Assembly (NCBI RefSeq): GCF_044987625.1
Contig: NZ_JBJDSB010000005.1
Location: 1-64,000 of the forward strand
Source of the DNA: Desulfobaculum sp044987625
GTDB taxonomy: Bacteria; Desulfobacterota; Desulfovibrionia; Desulfovibrionales; Desulfovibrionaceae
Direction of reading: 5' to 3'
DNA length: 64,000 nucleotides
Positions 42,385 to 50,649 of this stretch are shown here, in pieces (within the stretch, counting starts at the first letter, position 1; each line of letters begins with the position of its first letter). A program made the translations under genes and the position numbers. Below the pieces are notes generated by a model. That model ran no database searches. It was not told where the DNA came from and worked only from the letters and a program-made list of their open reading frames with translations.

Positions 42385-43134
42385 ATGCAACCCTGGAAAT
42401 CCGTTCGTGGCTTTGAACGCTTTAGCTTGTGCGACTGGCCGGGCAAAACCTGCTGTGTCATCTTTCTTGGCGGGTGCAATTTGCATTGCCCTACCTGCCA
42501 CAATGCCACCATGGCATGGCACCACGACACGCTGCCGACCCTTGACCAATCCGCCATGATGCGCTTTTTGCAAAACCGCACCAAATGGCTGGACGGCGTC
42601 ACCATCACCGGCGGCGAACCCACCACCGTGGACGGTCTGGAGACCATCCTCGCCGACATCCACGCACTGGGCTATGCCATCAAGCTCGACACCAACGCCA
42701 TGAATCCCGGCGTGGTGGCCGACATGCTGGCAACGGGCTATGTCACCACCTTTGCCGTGGACGTCAAAGGTCCCTACGAAAAGTACCCGGCCCTTACCGG
42801 CAACGCCGTCTCCGCCGAAACGGCGCAGCACAATGTTGAGCGTATTTTCGCCATGGCGCAGGACAACCCCGGACGCTTTTACTTCCGCACCACCCGGGTG
42901 CCCCTGCTCACCGATACGGACATCGAAACGGTCCGCGGGTACCTGCCCGCCGGCTTCCCCCTCACCGAACAAAAATACATAGAACCTCGGAGGACGTCAG
43001 ATGCCCAGACAGATTCTGAAACGAGACGGATGCATGGAGACGTGGTCACTGGAGCGGATTGCGAGTGCCATCCTGAAGGCGCTGCAAGCCAACGGGGTGA
43101 AGGATCCGCTGCTCTCCAAGCGACTGGCTCGTAA
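42385..43134 (+). CDS. nrdG: Anaerobic ribonucleotide reductase activating enzyme
   Basis: This radical SAM enzyme installs the glycyl radical on NrdD. The [4Fe-4S] motif is CNLHCPTCHNA (three Cys, C-x3-C-x2-C) near residue 31, and the SAM-binding GGEP motif is TITGGEPTT near 73. The ATG at 42385 was chosen because AGGA lies nine bases upstream; an ATG three codons earlier overlaps that site. The product would be 249 residues. The last 45 overlap nrdD out of frame for 134 bases and look like shadow coding (ETRRMHGDVV onward). The conserved part ends near EQKYIEPRR. Confidence 0.88.
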   Translation: MQPWKSVRGFERFSLCDWPGKTCCVIFLGGCNLHCPTCHNATMAWHHDTLPTLDQSAMMRFLQNRTKWLDGVTITGGEPTTVDGLETILADIHALGYAIKLDTNAMNPGVVADMLATGYVTTFAVDVKGPYEKYPALTGNAVSAETAQHNVERIFAMAQDNPGRFYFRTTRVPLLTDTDIETVRGYLPAGFPLTEQKYIEPRRTSDAQTDSETRRMHGDVVTGADCECHPEGAASQRGEGSAALQATGS

Positions 43135-45058
43135 GGTCGAATCCAAGCTGAGCGGCATCGAAGTCGCCGAGCAAGAGCACGTGCAGGACCTCGTGGAGCA
43201 GGTCCTGATGGAATCCCGCATGTACGGGGTTGCCAAGAAATATATCATTTACCGCGAACGCCGCCGCGAACTGCGCGCCCACGACAACGCCTATCTGGAT
43301 GTGAAGGACACCATCGACACCTACCTGTCGAAGGCGGATTGGCGCGTGGCGGAAAACGCGAATATGTCGCACTCCTTTCAGGGGCTGATGCTGCACCTTT
43401 CCGGCTCCATTCAGGCGCGCTATGCACTGGAGAAGTATCCGGAAGAAGTCCGTCAGGCGCACGAGCACGGCTATTTCCACATCCACGACCTGTCCTTTGG
43501 CCTTGCCGGATACTGCGCAGGCTGGAGCCTGCGCGACCTGCTGCTGGAGGGCTTCAACCTTGAGGGCCGTTCCTGCGCTGGTCCCGCGCGGCATTTTGAT
43601 TCCGCCCTCGGGCAGATGGTCAACTTCCTCGGCACGCTCCAGAACGAGTGGGCCGGGGCGCAGGCCTTCAATAACGTAGACACCTACCTCGCGCCCTTTA
43701 TCCGTCACGACGGGCTGGACTACGAGCAGGTGCGTCAGGCCATGCAGAAATTTGTGTTCAACCTGAACACCACCTCGCGTTGGGGCGGCCAAAGCCCCTT
43801 CACGAACATGACCTTTGACCTCACCTGCCCCAAGCACATCCGCGACGAGGCCGTCATCATTGGCGGCAAGCTGCAGGACGCCACCTACGGCGACTTCCAG
43901 CAGGAGATGGACTGGATCAACCGCGCATTCCTTGAGGTTATGCTCGACGGCGACTACCACAAGCGCATTTTCTCCTTCCCCATCCCCACGTACAACATCA
44001 CGGCGAACTTCCCGTGGGAATCGGAAATCGGCGATTTGCTCCTGAAGCTGACGGCCAAGTACGGCGTGCCCTACTTCCAGAACTTCATTAATTCCGACCT
44101 GGACCCCGAGGACGTTCGCTCCATGTGCTGCCGCCTCAAGATGGACCTGCGCGAACTGCGCAAAAAGGTCGGCGGCCTGTTTGGCGCGGGCGACCTGACC
44201 GGCTCCATCGGCGTGGTGACCCTGAATCTGCCCAAGCTGGCCTATCTGGCGCAGGGCGAGGAAGACTTCCTCGACATCATCACCGAGTACGCCACCATGG
44301 CGCGCGACTCGCTGGAGTTCAAACGCAAGCTCATCAACGACAACCTTGAGCGCGGCATGTTCCCGTGGTCCCAGCGCTACCTGAAAAACGGCTTTGACGG
44401 CCACTTCTCCACCATTGGACTGGTGGGCGGGCACGAAGCCTGCCAGAACCTCTTGGGCAAAGGCATTGAGACCGAAGCAGGCACCCGCCTGATGCAGCGC
44501 GTGCTGGAGCACCTGCAGGAGCTGACCTCCAAGTTCCAGGAGGACACCGGCCACCTGTACAATCTGGAAGCCACCCCGGCCGAGGGCACCAGCTACCGCC
44601 TCGCCAAGATTGACAAGCAGCTGTACAAGGAAATCAATTCCTCGGGCAACGGCGTGCCGTACTACACCAACTCCACGGCCCTGCCCGTCGGCATCTCCAA
44701 CGACGTGGTCTTCGCTCTGGAGCATCAGGACAAGCTCCAGCCGATGTATACCGGCGGCACCGTGTTCCACACCTACCTTGGTGAAGCCGTCTCCGACACC
44801 ACAGCGCTCAAGAACTTCATCGTCAAAACCTTCACCAATACGAAGCTGCCCTTCCTGTCCATTACGCCCACGTTCTCCATCTGCAACGAGCATGGGTACA
44901 TTGCCGGAGAGCACTTCACCTGCCCCACCTGCGGTCAGGATGCCGAGGTCTACACCCGCATTGTCGGGTACTACCGCCCCGTGTCCCGCTGGAACAAGGG
45001 CAAGCAGGCCGAATATGACGACCGCGTTGTGTTCCACGAAGTCTGCGACCGCTGCTAA
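43001..45058 (+). CDS. nrdD: Anaerobic (class III) ribonucleoside-triphosphate reductase
   Basis: This 685-residue enzyme makes deoxynucleotides without oxygen or B12. An N-terminal ATP-cone (VKRD-like QILKRDGCMETWSLERI, residues 1-90) gives allosteric control. The catalytic barrel follows. The C-terminal zinc site has CNEHGY...CPTCG and final CDRC. The glycyl radical loop is RIVGYYRPVSRWNKGK, with the Gly near residue 660. GGAGG lies eight bases before the ATG, inside the end of nrdG. A strong terminator follows. Confidence 0.95.
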   Translation: MPRQILKRDGCMETWSLERIASAILKALQANGVKDPLLSKRLARKVESKLSGIEVAEQEHVQDLVEQVLMESRMYGVAKKYIIYRERRRELRAHDNAYLDVKDTIDTYLSKADWRVAENANMSHSFQGLMLHLSGSIQARYALEKYPEEVRQAHEHGYFHIHDLSFGLAGYCAGWSLRDLLLEGFNLEGRSCAGPARHFDSALGQMVNFLGTLQNEWAGAQAFNNVDTYLAPFIRHDGLDYEQVRQAMQKFVFNLNTTSRWGGQSPFTNMTFDLTCPKHIRDEAVIIGGKLQDATYGDFQQEMDWINRAFLEVMLDGDYHKRIFSFPIPTYNITANFPWESEIGDLLLKLTAKYGVPYFQNFINSDLDPEDVRSMCCRLKMDLRELRKKVGGLFGAGDLTGSIGVVTLNLPKLAYLAQGEEDFLDIITEYATMARDSLEFKRKLINDNLERGMFPWSQRYLKNGFDGHFSTIGLVGGHEACQNLLGKGIETEAGTRLMQRVLEHLQELTSKFQEDTGHLYNLEATPAEGTSYRLAKIDKQLYKEINSSGNGVPYYTNSTALPVGISNDVVFALEHQDKLQPMYTGGTVFHTYLGEAVSDTTALKNFIVKTFTNTKLPFLSITPTFSICNEHGYIAGEHFTCPTCGQDAEVYTRIVGYYRPVSRWNKGKQAEYDDRVVFHEVCDRC

Positions 45059-45083
45059 CCGCGGCGCTGTACGATAAACAGAC

Positions 45084-45119
45084 GCGGCCCCGGCACATCA
45101 ATGCCGGGGCCGCTTTTTT
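45084..45119 (+). terminator. Terminator after nrdD
   Basis: GCGGCCCCGGCA pairs with TGCCGGGGCCGC over a six-base loop and six T residues follow. Confidence 0.95.
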
Positions 45120-45158
45120 GTCGCCATGCCACGCTCTGCGCGGTATGCGCATGCCTGA

Positions 45159-47180
45159 CTAGAAGCGCTCGAAGTCGTCGTCAGCGTCTCCGTCCATATC
45201 AAGGGCGATGCCGCTGCCGCCGGACCCACCGGAGGATGCCCCGCCGCCACCGGACGCCTTGGGCTTGGACCCGCCACTGATGGGCTTTGCCGCGCTGAGC
45301 TGACGGTTGGCCCCAGCCGAACGCGACGGCAACGCGCGGGATGCGCCGGAGCCGTTGCTCTTCAGCTTAAAGAACGCCATGGTCTGCTGGAGCTGTTCGG
45401 CCTGGCTGGACAGTTCCGTCGACGTAGACGCCATTTCCTCGGCTGCGGCGGCGTTTTGCTGCACCACCTGATCCAGCTGCTGGATGGCCTGATTAATCTG
45501 CTCCGCGCCGGAATTCTGCTCGTTACTGGCGGCGGCAATTTCCTGCACCAGCTCGGCGGTGCGCTTGATGTCCGGCACCATCTTGGACAGCATATTCCCG
45601 GCCCGTTCGGCCACTTCCACACTGGAGGACGACAGTTCGCTGATTTCCGCCGCGGCGGCGCCACTGCGCTCGGCCAGCTTGCGGACTTCGGCGGCCACAA
45701 CGGCAAAGCCCTTGCCGTGCTCGCCAGCGCGGGCGGCCTCGATGGCGGCGTTAAGGGCCAGCAGGTTGGTCTGCCGCGCAATTTCCTCAATGATGGAAAT
45801 CTTGTCGGCAATCTGCTTCATGGCCTCCACGGTGTCGATAACGGCCTTGCCGCCGGTTTCGGCGTCCGATGCGGACTGGATGGCCATTTTTTCGGTTTCA
45901 AGGGCATTTTCCGCATTCTGGCGGATGTTGGCGGTCATCTCTTCCATACTGGAGGAGATTTCCTCAACGGATGCGGCCTGTTCCGTCGCCCCCTGCGACA
46001 GGGACTCGGACGAAGCCGACAACTGCTGACTGCCGGACGAGACATTCTCGCCCGCGCTTTGGACGTCGCCCACCACTCCAGCCAGACGCTTCAACATATT
46101 CTTCAGGGCGTCGGCCAGTGCGCCGATTTCGTCGCGCTGTTCCAAATCAATGCTTGCATCAAGATCGCCCTGCGCGATGGTCTGGGCAAAGTGCACGCCC
46201 TTGCGCACGGGGACCGTAATCGCCCGCGTGATGAGGAAGGCGGCCAGTATGCCGATAACACCCGCCACACCAGCGCCGGTAAAGACCATGGAATTGGATG
46301 ACGCCATCTGGGCGTCCATCTTCATCTTCTGGTCGTCACGCGCCTCAATACAGACGCTGCGCGCCTCTTCGGCGGCGGCGACCATGCGCTCTGTGGCTTC
46401 GTCCTGTTCGCGCATCTTGCTCACATATTCGTTAAAGGAGGCGTAATACTTGCTCACGGCCTCCTCAACCCCCTTTGCGGCCTCAATGTCCACAGGGTCT
46501 TTGAAGATGGATTGCAGTTCCTGCGCCTTGCCTACAATAAATTCCACGCCCTCCGTCACCATTTGGAAATAGCGGTCCTCGCCGGTAATGATGACTTCCT
46601 TCTCGTTCTTGCGGATGTCCTTAAACTGCTGAATGAAGGTTTCCGCCACATCGGCGTTGGCCAGCTTGGAGTTCAGCTCTGCCACGGATGCGGTTCCGGA
46701 CTGCTGCATTTTGCGGAACTTGCTGTTCTGTTCGGCGCTGATTTTCTCGCACTGGATGAGAGCTTGGTCCGCAAGGTCGCGCATGGTGTTCATAATATCA
46801 TCGCGTTCTCCTTGCAGAGACACGTACTCCTCAAACACATCGGAATAGCTTTGCACCTTGTCAATAATGGCGTCGGCCTGCTCAATGTTCACGGGATCGC
46901 TGAATGTGGAACGCAGCTCCTTGGTTTCGGCCACGATTCCTTTGAACAGCTTCTCCTGTTCGGCCTTGGACGCATCATCCTGATCCATCATGTACTGGGT
47001 CACATGAAGGCGCGCTTCAAGCAGGTCCTTAACAATGCGGTTGACCCCGTCGGCCTTGACCACCCGTTCCCCAACGGCGGACATGCCCCGAATGCCAACC
47101 ATCGCCACAACAACAGTGAGCACAAGGACCACACAGAATCCGAGACTCATTTTGATGCCGAGCTTCAAGTTCTTAAACAT
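45159..47180 (-). CDS. Methyl-accepting chemotaxis protein with helical sensor
   Basis: This 673-residue chemoreceptor has a membrane helix at 10-30 and a wholly helical periplasmic domain of about 260 residues, likely a helical bimodular (HBM-like) sensor. A second helix follows near 300-320, then HAMP and a long signalling coiled coil. The tip EIARQTNLLALNAAIEAARAGEHG is canonical and surrounds the kinase-contact hairpin. The Gly/Ser/Pro-rich tail ends in DFERF, which fits the aromatic-x-x-aromatic pattern of CheR-tethering pentapeptides. GGAGGGG precedes the ATG. Confidence 0.93.
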   Translation of the reverse strand: MFKNLKLGIKMSLGFCVVLVLTVVVAMVGIRGMSAVGERVVKADGVNRIVKDLLEARLHVTQYMMDQDDASKAEQEKLFKGIVAETKELRSTFSDPVNIEQADAIIDKVQSYSDVFEEYVSLQGERDDIMNTMRDLADQALIQCEKISAEQNSKFRKMQQSGTASVAELNSKLANADVAETFIQQFKDIRKNEKEVIITGEDRYFQMVTEGVEFIVGKAQELQSIFKDPVDIEAAKGVEEAVSKYYASFNEYVSKMREQDEATERMVAAAEEARSVCIEARDDQKMKMDAQMASSNSMVFTGAGVAGVIGILAAFLITRAITVPVRKGVHFAQTIAQGDLDASIDLEQRDEIGALADALKNMLKRLAGVVGDVQSAGENVSSGSQQLSASSESLSQGATEQAASVEEISSSMEEMTANIRQNAENALETEKMAIQSASDAETGGKAVIDTVEAMKQIADKISIIEEIARQTNLLALNAAIEAARAGEHGKGFAVVAAEVRKLAERSGAAAAEISELSSSSVEVAERAGNMLSKMVPDIKRTAELVQEIAAASNEQNSGAEQINQAIQQLDQVVQQNAAAAEEMASTSTELSSQAEQLQQTMAFFKLKSNGSGASRALPSRSAGANRQLSAAKPISGGSKPKASGGGGASSGGSGGSGIALDMDGDADDDFERF

Positions 47181-47392
47181 GAAGACCCCTCCGGTTTATT
47201 GGTCCGGCCCGCGACCACACGGGCATGCGAACACTACACACTACCTCCGCACCATCAAGAAGTGTTCCAAATATTGATCATGCTGTATGCATTACATTTC
47301 AGCATCTTACAGAGCCACCACCTGCACGACACCTGCGCCTACAGCGTACAGTGCGATAACATCACACTGCATTGCGACAAAATCGCAAACCG

Positions 47393-48805
47393 CTACAGAT
47401 CCTCCCGCCGCCAATACTGCCGCAGCAGTTGGTAGAAGCGTGCGGTTTTGAGGCCGGAAAGCGCCATGGCGCGCTTGGCGTCGCCCTCCACAAAGGCCAT
47501 CAGCGAACGAATATACCGCCGCTCCGCGTCCTCCATGACCATGCGCCGATACTCCTTCCATGGCTGACCGGGAAACACTTCCACCGCATCACCGCCGCAT
47601 GGCGCGGACTGCTCGGCCTGCGCCGTATCGCCCACGGCGCAGCGCGCATAGCGGACCTTGAACTCTACGGGCAAATGGTGCGGGTACAGCGTTGGCTCAC
47701 TCCCCGCCGCAAGGGCCGCGGCGCCCAGCACCTGCCGCAGTTCGCGCACATTTCCCGGCCAATCCGACGCTGCCAAAACGCCCAAAAACTCCGGGCTGGC
47801 CCCCTTCACCGGCTCGCCTGCCTCATGCGCCAGCCGCGCCAGCAAGTACACGGCCAAAGAGGCAATATCCTCACGCCGCTGCCTGAGCGGCGGCAGGCGC
47901 AGCACCAGCGACTTGAGCCGAAAGAGCACATCATCGCGGAACGCGCCCGTGGCGGTCATCACGTCGAGGTCGCGGTTGGTCGCGGCGATCAGGCGGAAGT
48001 CGCTCTCCTCCTCGTGTGAGGCGCCAACGGGCCTAAAGCGCCGCTCCTGCAACACGCGCAGAAATGTGGACTGCACATCAAGGGGCAGCTCCCCCACCTC
48101 GTCGAGGAAGAGCGTGCCGCCGTGCGCCTGCTTAATGAGTCCCGCGCGGGTCGTATCCGCCCCGGTGAATGCGCCGCGCACATGCCCAAAGAGCAGACTC
48201 TCGGCCAGCCCCTGCGGCAACGCCGCGCAGTCCACCACCACAAACGGGCGACTGGCCTGCGCCGAAGAACGGTGGATGCACCGCGCAATGAGGTCCTTGC
48301 CGGTTCCTGTCTCGCCGGTGATGAGCACGTCCGCCCGCGTCTGCGCCGCGCGCGCCGCCTGTTCCAAACATTCGCGCAGGGCCGGGCTGCTGCCCACAAT
48401 GTCGCACCCATGCAGGCGCGGCGCACTGCCCGAATCGCGCTGGCCCCGGTACTGCAGCGCCCGGCGCAGGGAGTGCGTCATCCGGTCCAGCGAGCAGGGC
48501 TTGACGATAAAGTCCCACGCGCCGCCGCGCATGGCGCGTTCGGCCACGTCCGGGTCGTTTGCCCCGGTCAGGACGATGACTTCCGGCCCGCCATGCCGCC
48601 CCCGCAGCGCAGGCAGCATGGCCAGCCCATCGCCATCAGGCAGGCGCACATCCAAAATAACAATATCAAACGCCTGCGCCGTGCTGGCCGCACGCGCCCG
48701 TTCGCACGACGCCGCCGCCGTGATGTCGTGCCCCTGCCGCGTCAGGGCATTTTTCATGTAGTCCCGAACAAACGGGTCATCATCCACGACCAGAACCCGC
48801 GCCAT
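47393..48805 (-). CDS. Sigma-54-dependent response regulator (NtrC family)
   Basis: This 470-residue activator has a receiver domain (D52 phospho-acceptor, DVRLPDGDG). A central AAA+ domain has Walker A GETGTGKD near 169, the sigma-54 contact loop GAFTGAD near 218, and the arginine-finger region. A Fis-type helix-turn-helix lies at the end (GDAKRAMALSGLKTARFYQLL). It switches on -24/-12 promoters. No sensor kinase gene is adjacent. The start at 48805 has GGGGAGG upstream, while the longer frame has none. A candidate target in the window is the site at 33360-33375. Confidence 0.92.
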   Translation of the reverse strand: MARVLVVDDDPFVRDYMKNALTRQGHDITAAASCERARAASTAQAFDIVILDVRLPDGDGLAMLPALRGRHGGPEVIVLTGANDPDVAERAMRGGAWDFIVKPCSLDRMTHSLRRALQYRGQRDSGSAPRLHGCDIVGSSPALRECLEQAARAAQTRADVLITGETGTGKDLIARCIHRSSAQASRPFVVVDCAALPQGLAESLLFGHVRGAFTGADTTRAGLIKQAHGGTLFLDEVGELPLDVQSTFLRVLQERRFRPVGASHEEESDFRLIAATNRDLDVMTATGAFRDDVLFRLKSLVLRLPPLRQRREDIASLAVYLLARLAHEAGEPVKGASPEFLGVLAASDWPGNVRELRQVLGAAALAAGSEPTLYPHHLPVEFKVRYARCAVGDTAQAEQSAPCGGDAVEVFPGQPWKEYRRMVMEDAERRYIRSLMAFVEGDAKRAMALSGLKTARFYQLLRQYWRREDL

Positions 48806-48922
48806 ACGCCTCCCCTTTCTGCTCCATACGCCATACACTGGGCATAGATAGTGACCTTGTATTCTACCGCATCTCCGGCCCTGCGCCAACGCCTGTGCGA
48901 TTTTTTCGCACTGCCGCCACGC

Positions 48923-48962
48923 AAAAAAAGCGCCCCGGCATCGCCAAACGATGCCGGGGCGC
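48923..48962 (-). terminator. Terminator after the DUF89 gene
   Basis: A 14-base-pair perfect stem (GCGCCCCGGCATCG with CGATGCCGGGGCGC) is followed on the minus strand by seven T residues. Confidence 0.95.
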
Positions 48963-48987
48963 TCAGGGCGCAGTATCCTTAAAAATG

Positions 48988-49845
48988 TCAGGAGGATTCG
49001 TAATGCAGCATGCTCGTTCCCTGCGGCACGCCGCACAGCCCCGCCACCTTGGGGCACTTGGCCTTAAAGGCAAAAAACGCGTCGGCAAAATTATCTCGCA
49101 GGGCCTCAAAATTGCCCTGCCCCTTACTCAGCACCACATCCACCGACGCCATGCGGTCCACAAAGCCCGGCGCGCAGCGCTCCAGCACTGTGCCCGGTGT
49201 ATCCACGCCCGAGGAGACCACCTCACACAGGTCCGTCATACCCACAAAGCGGGCGTCCTCCATGGTGGCGTCGTTGATAATGGGCACGCCGCGCACCACG
49301 TAGGTCACCACGCACCCGGCCTCGGCCAACCGGCGGACCAGCAGGGTGTCAAAAGCAATTTCCCCAGCGTTGTCGCCCAGAATCATCACGCTGGCCCCCG
49401 GTGTGAGGCGCTGGCGGAGCATAACGTAGGTGTCATCATCCACAGCGCCGATGTCCTCGCGCGACAGGGCGTCTTCCACATCCACCACCAGTTGGACGCC
49501 CGCATCCATGTAGTTGCCGATGATGGACACGCCAAGGGCGGCCCGCAGCGGGTCCGCCTGCTGGCGCACCAAGGCATCCAGCCGGGGCAACAGGCGCAGG
49601 GCCTGCATATTGGATTGCTCCTTATACCCGCGGAAGGGGTCCACATCGCCAACGGAGTCAGCCAACAAGGCGTACAGCCGCCCGGCCAATGCCGGGGGCG
49701 ACAGCGTCAGGTCCAGATTGGCAAATTCCGCCGCCCACTCCTGCACCACACGCTGGTGGATATCCTCACGCGCGGGCGCGGCAAGGCGCGCGCCTTTCAG
49801 CGCCTGCGTCAAAAAACACGGCAGGCAATCAAGTGATGTATGCAT
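48988..49845 (-). CDS. DUF89 / ARMT1-like metal-dependent protein
   Basis: This 285-residue cytoplasmic protein starts with a CxxC motif (SLDCLPCFLTQAL). It contains the DUF89 core: ASVMILGDNAGEIAFDTLLVRRL near residue 165 with metal-binding Asp-Asn, VVRGVPIINDATMEDA near 200 and DVVLSKGQGNFEAL near 250. Family members are metal-dependent phosphatases acting on damaged or side-product sugar phosphates and nucleotides. The substrate here is unknown. The gene lies between a terminator and the PilZ gene; 18 bases separate it from the latter's stop. Confidence 0.86.
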   Translation of the reverse strand: MHTSLDCLPCFLTQALKGARLAAPAREDIHQRVVQEWAAEFANLDLTLSPPALAGRLYALLADSVGDVDPFRGYKEQSNMQALRLLPRLDALVRQQADPLRAALGVSIIGNYMDAGVQLVVDVEDALSREDIGAVDDDTYVMLRQRLTPGASVMILGDNAGEIAFDTLLVRRLAEAGCVVTYVVRGVPIINDATMEDARFVGMTDLCEVVSSGVDTPGTVLERCAPGFVDRMASVDVVLSKGQGNFEALRDNFADAFFAFKAKCPKVAGLCGVPQGTSMLHYESS

Positions 49846-49863
49846 TCGCTCCTACTTTTCGGG

Positions 49864-50550
49864 CTATTCCATGAGATAATCGGTCACATTCTCCACATAG
49901 CTGCTGATGGCCTGACGGTGTTCGTCAACCATGTCCTGAAACATGAGGCCTATATACATCCGATTTTTATGAAGGGAAATGTTCTTCACCTTGCCCGTGA
50001 GGGCGATGGGCATGTCTGTACCCATCATGGTGAAGGTCAGCTCCACCTTTTCATCCACGGAGAACGACGGCAGGCCGTTTTCATCCTCCTTGGAATCCAG
50101 CACAAGCTGACAGCCGCCGGCGCTGAGGTTCAGCATCATCCCCGTTACGCGGATGTACTCTCCATCGCTCCCCGCCCCGCCAAGCTCAATGGGCAAAAAG
50201 CAGTCCACGCGCTGGGCCTTGCGCAGGTTCAGGGACTCGATGCTCTTCGGATATTTGAGGAACAGCAGGCGGTACGGCGCGGACAGATTCCACACCACCT
50301 CGGACCCAAAGCCATACACCTGCCCCTCGTGCAGATAACGCACCGTCACGGGCTTTTCCACGTACAGGAAGTCGTTAAGCCCCGGTATCCTCGGCACTTT
50401 CACGATGAGGTAGCTGCCCCGGACCATGCCCACAAAGTCCGACTTGAACCTGTCGCCCATACCGGCGGGTTCCACCAGAATCTTCGTGCCAATGCTGATG
50501 CTGAGCATCGCGGCGTCGTGTGTTTCCGAGCCTTTTCGTTGCTGCGCCAC
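49864..50550 (-). CDS. PilZ-domain c-di-GMP binding protein (YcgR-like)
   Basis: This 228-residue protein has an N-terminal YcgR-type beta domain (15-105). The PilZ domain has RKAQRVDCFLPIEL (the RxxxR arm, about 108) and NLSAGG (about 146), the two c-di-GMP contacts. In flagellated bacteria such proteins act as brakes on the motor. The start is GTG with GGGAG eight bases upstream. Its neighbours are chemoreceptors, which supports a role in motility. Confidence 0.9.
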   Translation of the reverse strand: MAQQRKGSETHDAAMLSISIGTKILVEPAGMGDRFKSDFVGMVRGSYLIVKVPRIPGLNDFLYVEKPVTVRYLHEGQVYGFGSEVVWNLSAPYRLLFLKYPKSIESLNLRKAQRVDCFLPIELGGAGSDGEYIRVTGMMLNLSAGGCQLVLDSKEDENGLPSFSVDEKVELTFTMMGTDMPIALTGKVKNISLHKNRMYIGLMFQDMVDEHRQAISSYVENVTDYLME

Positions 50551-50577
50551 TCGTTATCTCCCGGTCTTTTGGGGGAA

Positions 50578-50600
50578 GGCAGGGGCGCCGCGCCCCTGCC
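50578..50600. terminator. Hairpin downstream of the second chemoreceptor gene
   Basis: GGCAGGGGCG pairs with CGCCCCTGCC over a three-base loop. It is 50 bases after the stop on the minus strand, with no T run, so termination is uncertain. Another palindrome (GGGCGGCGCGCCGCCC) lies closer to the gene. Confidence 0.45.
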
Positions 50601-50649
50601 CGTGTCCTACGCCAAAATGGCGGGCGGCGCGCCGCCCTGCCCTGCGCGG

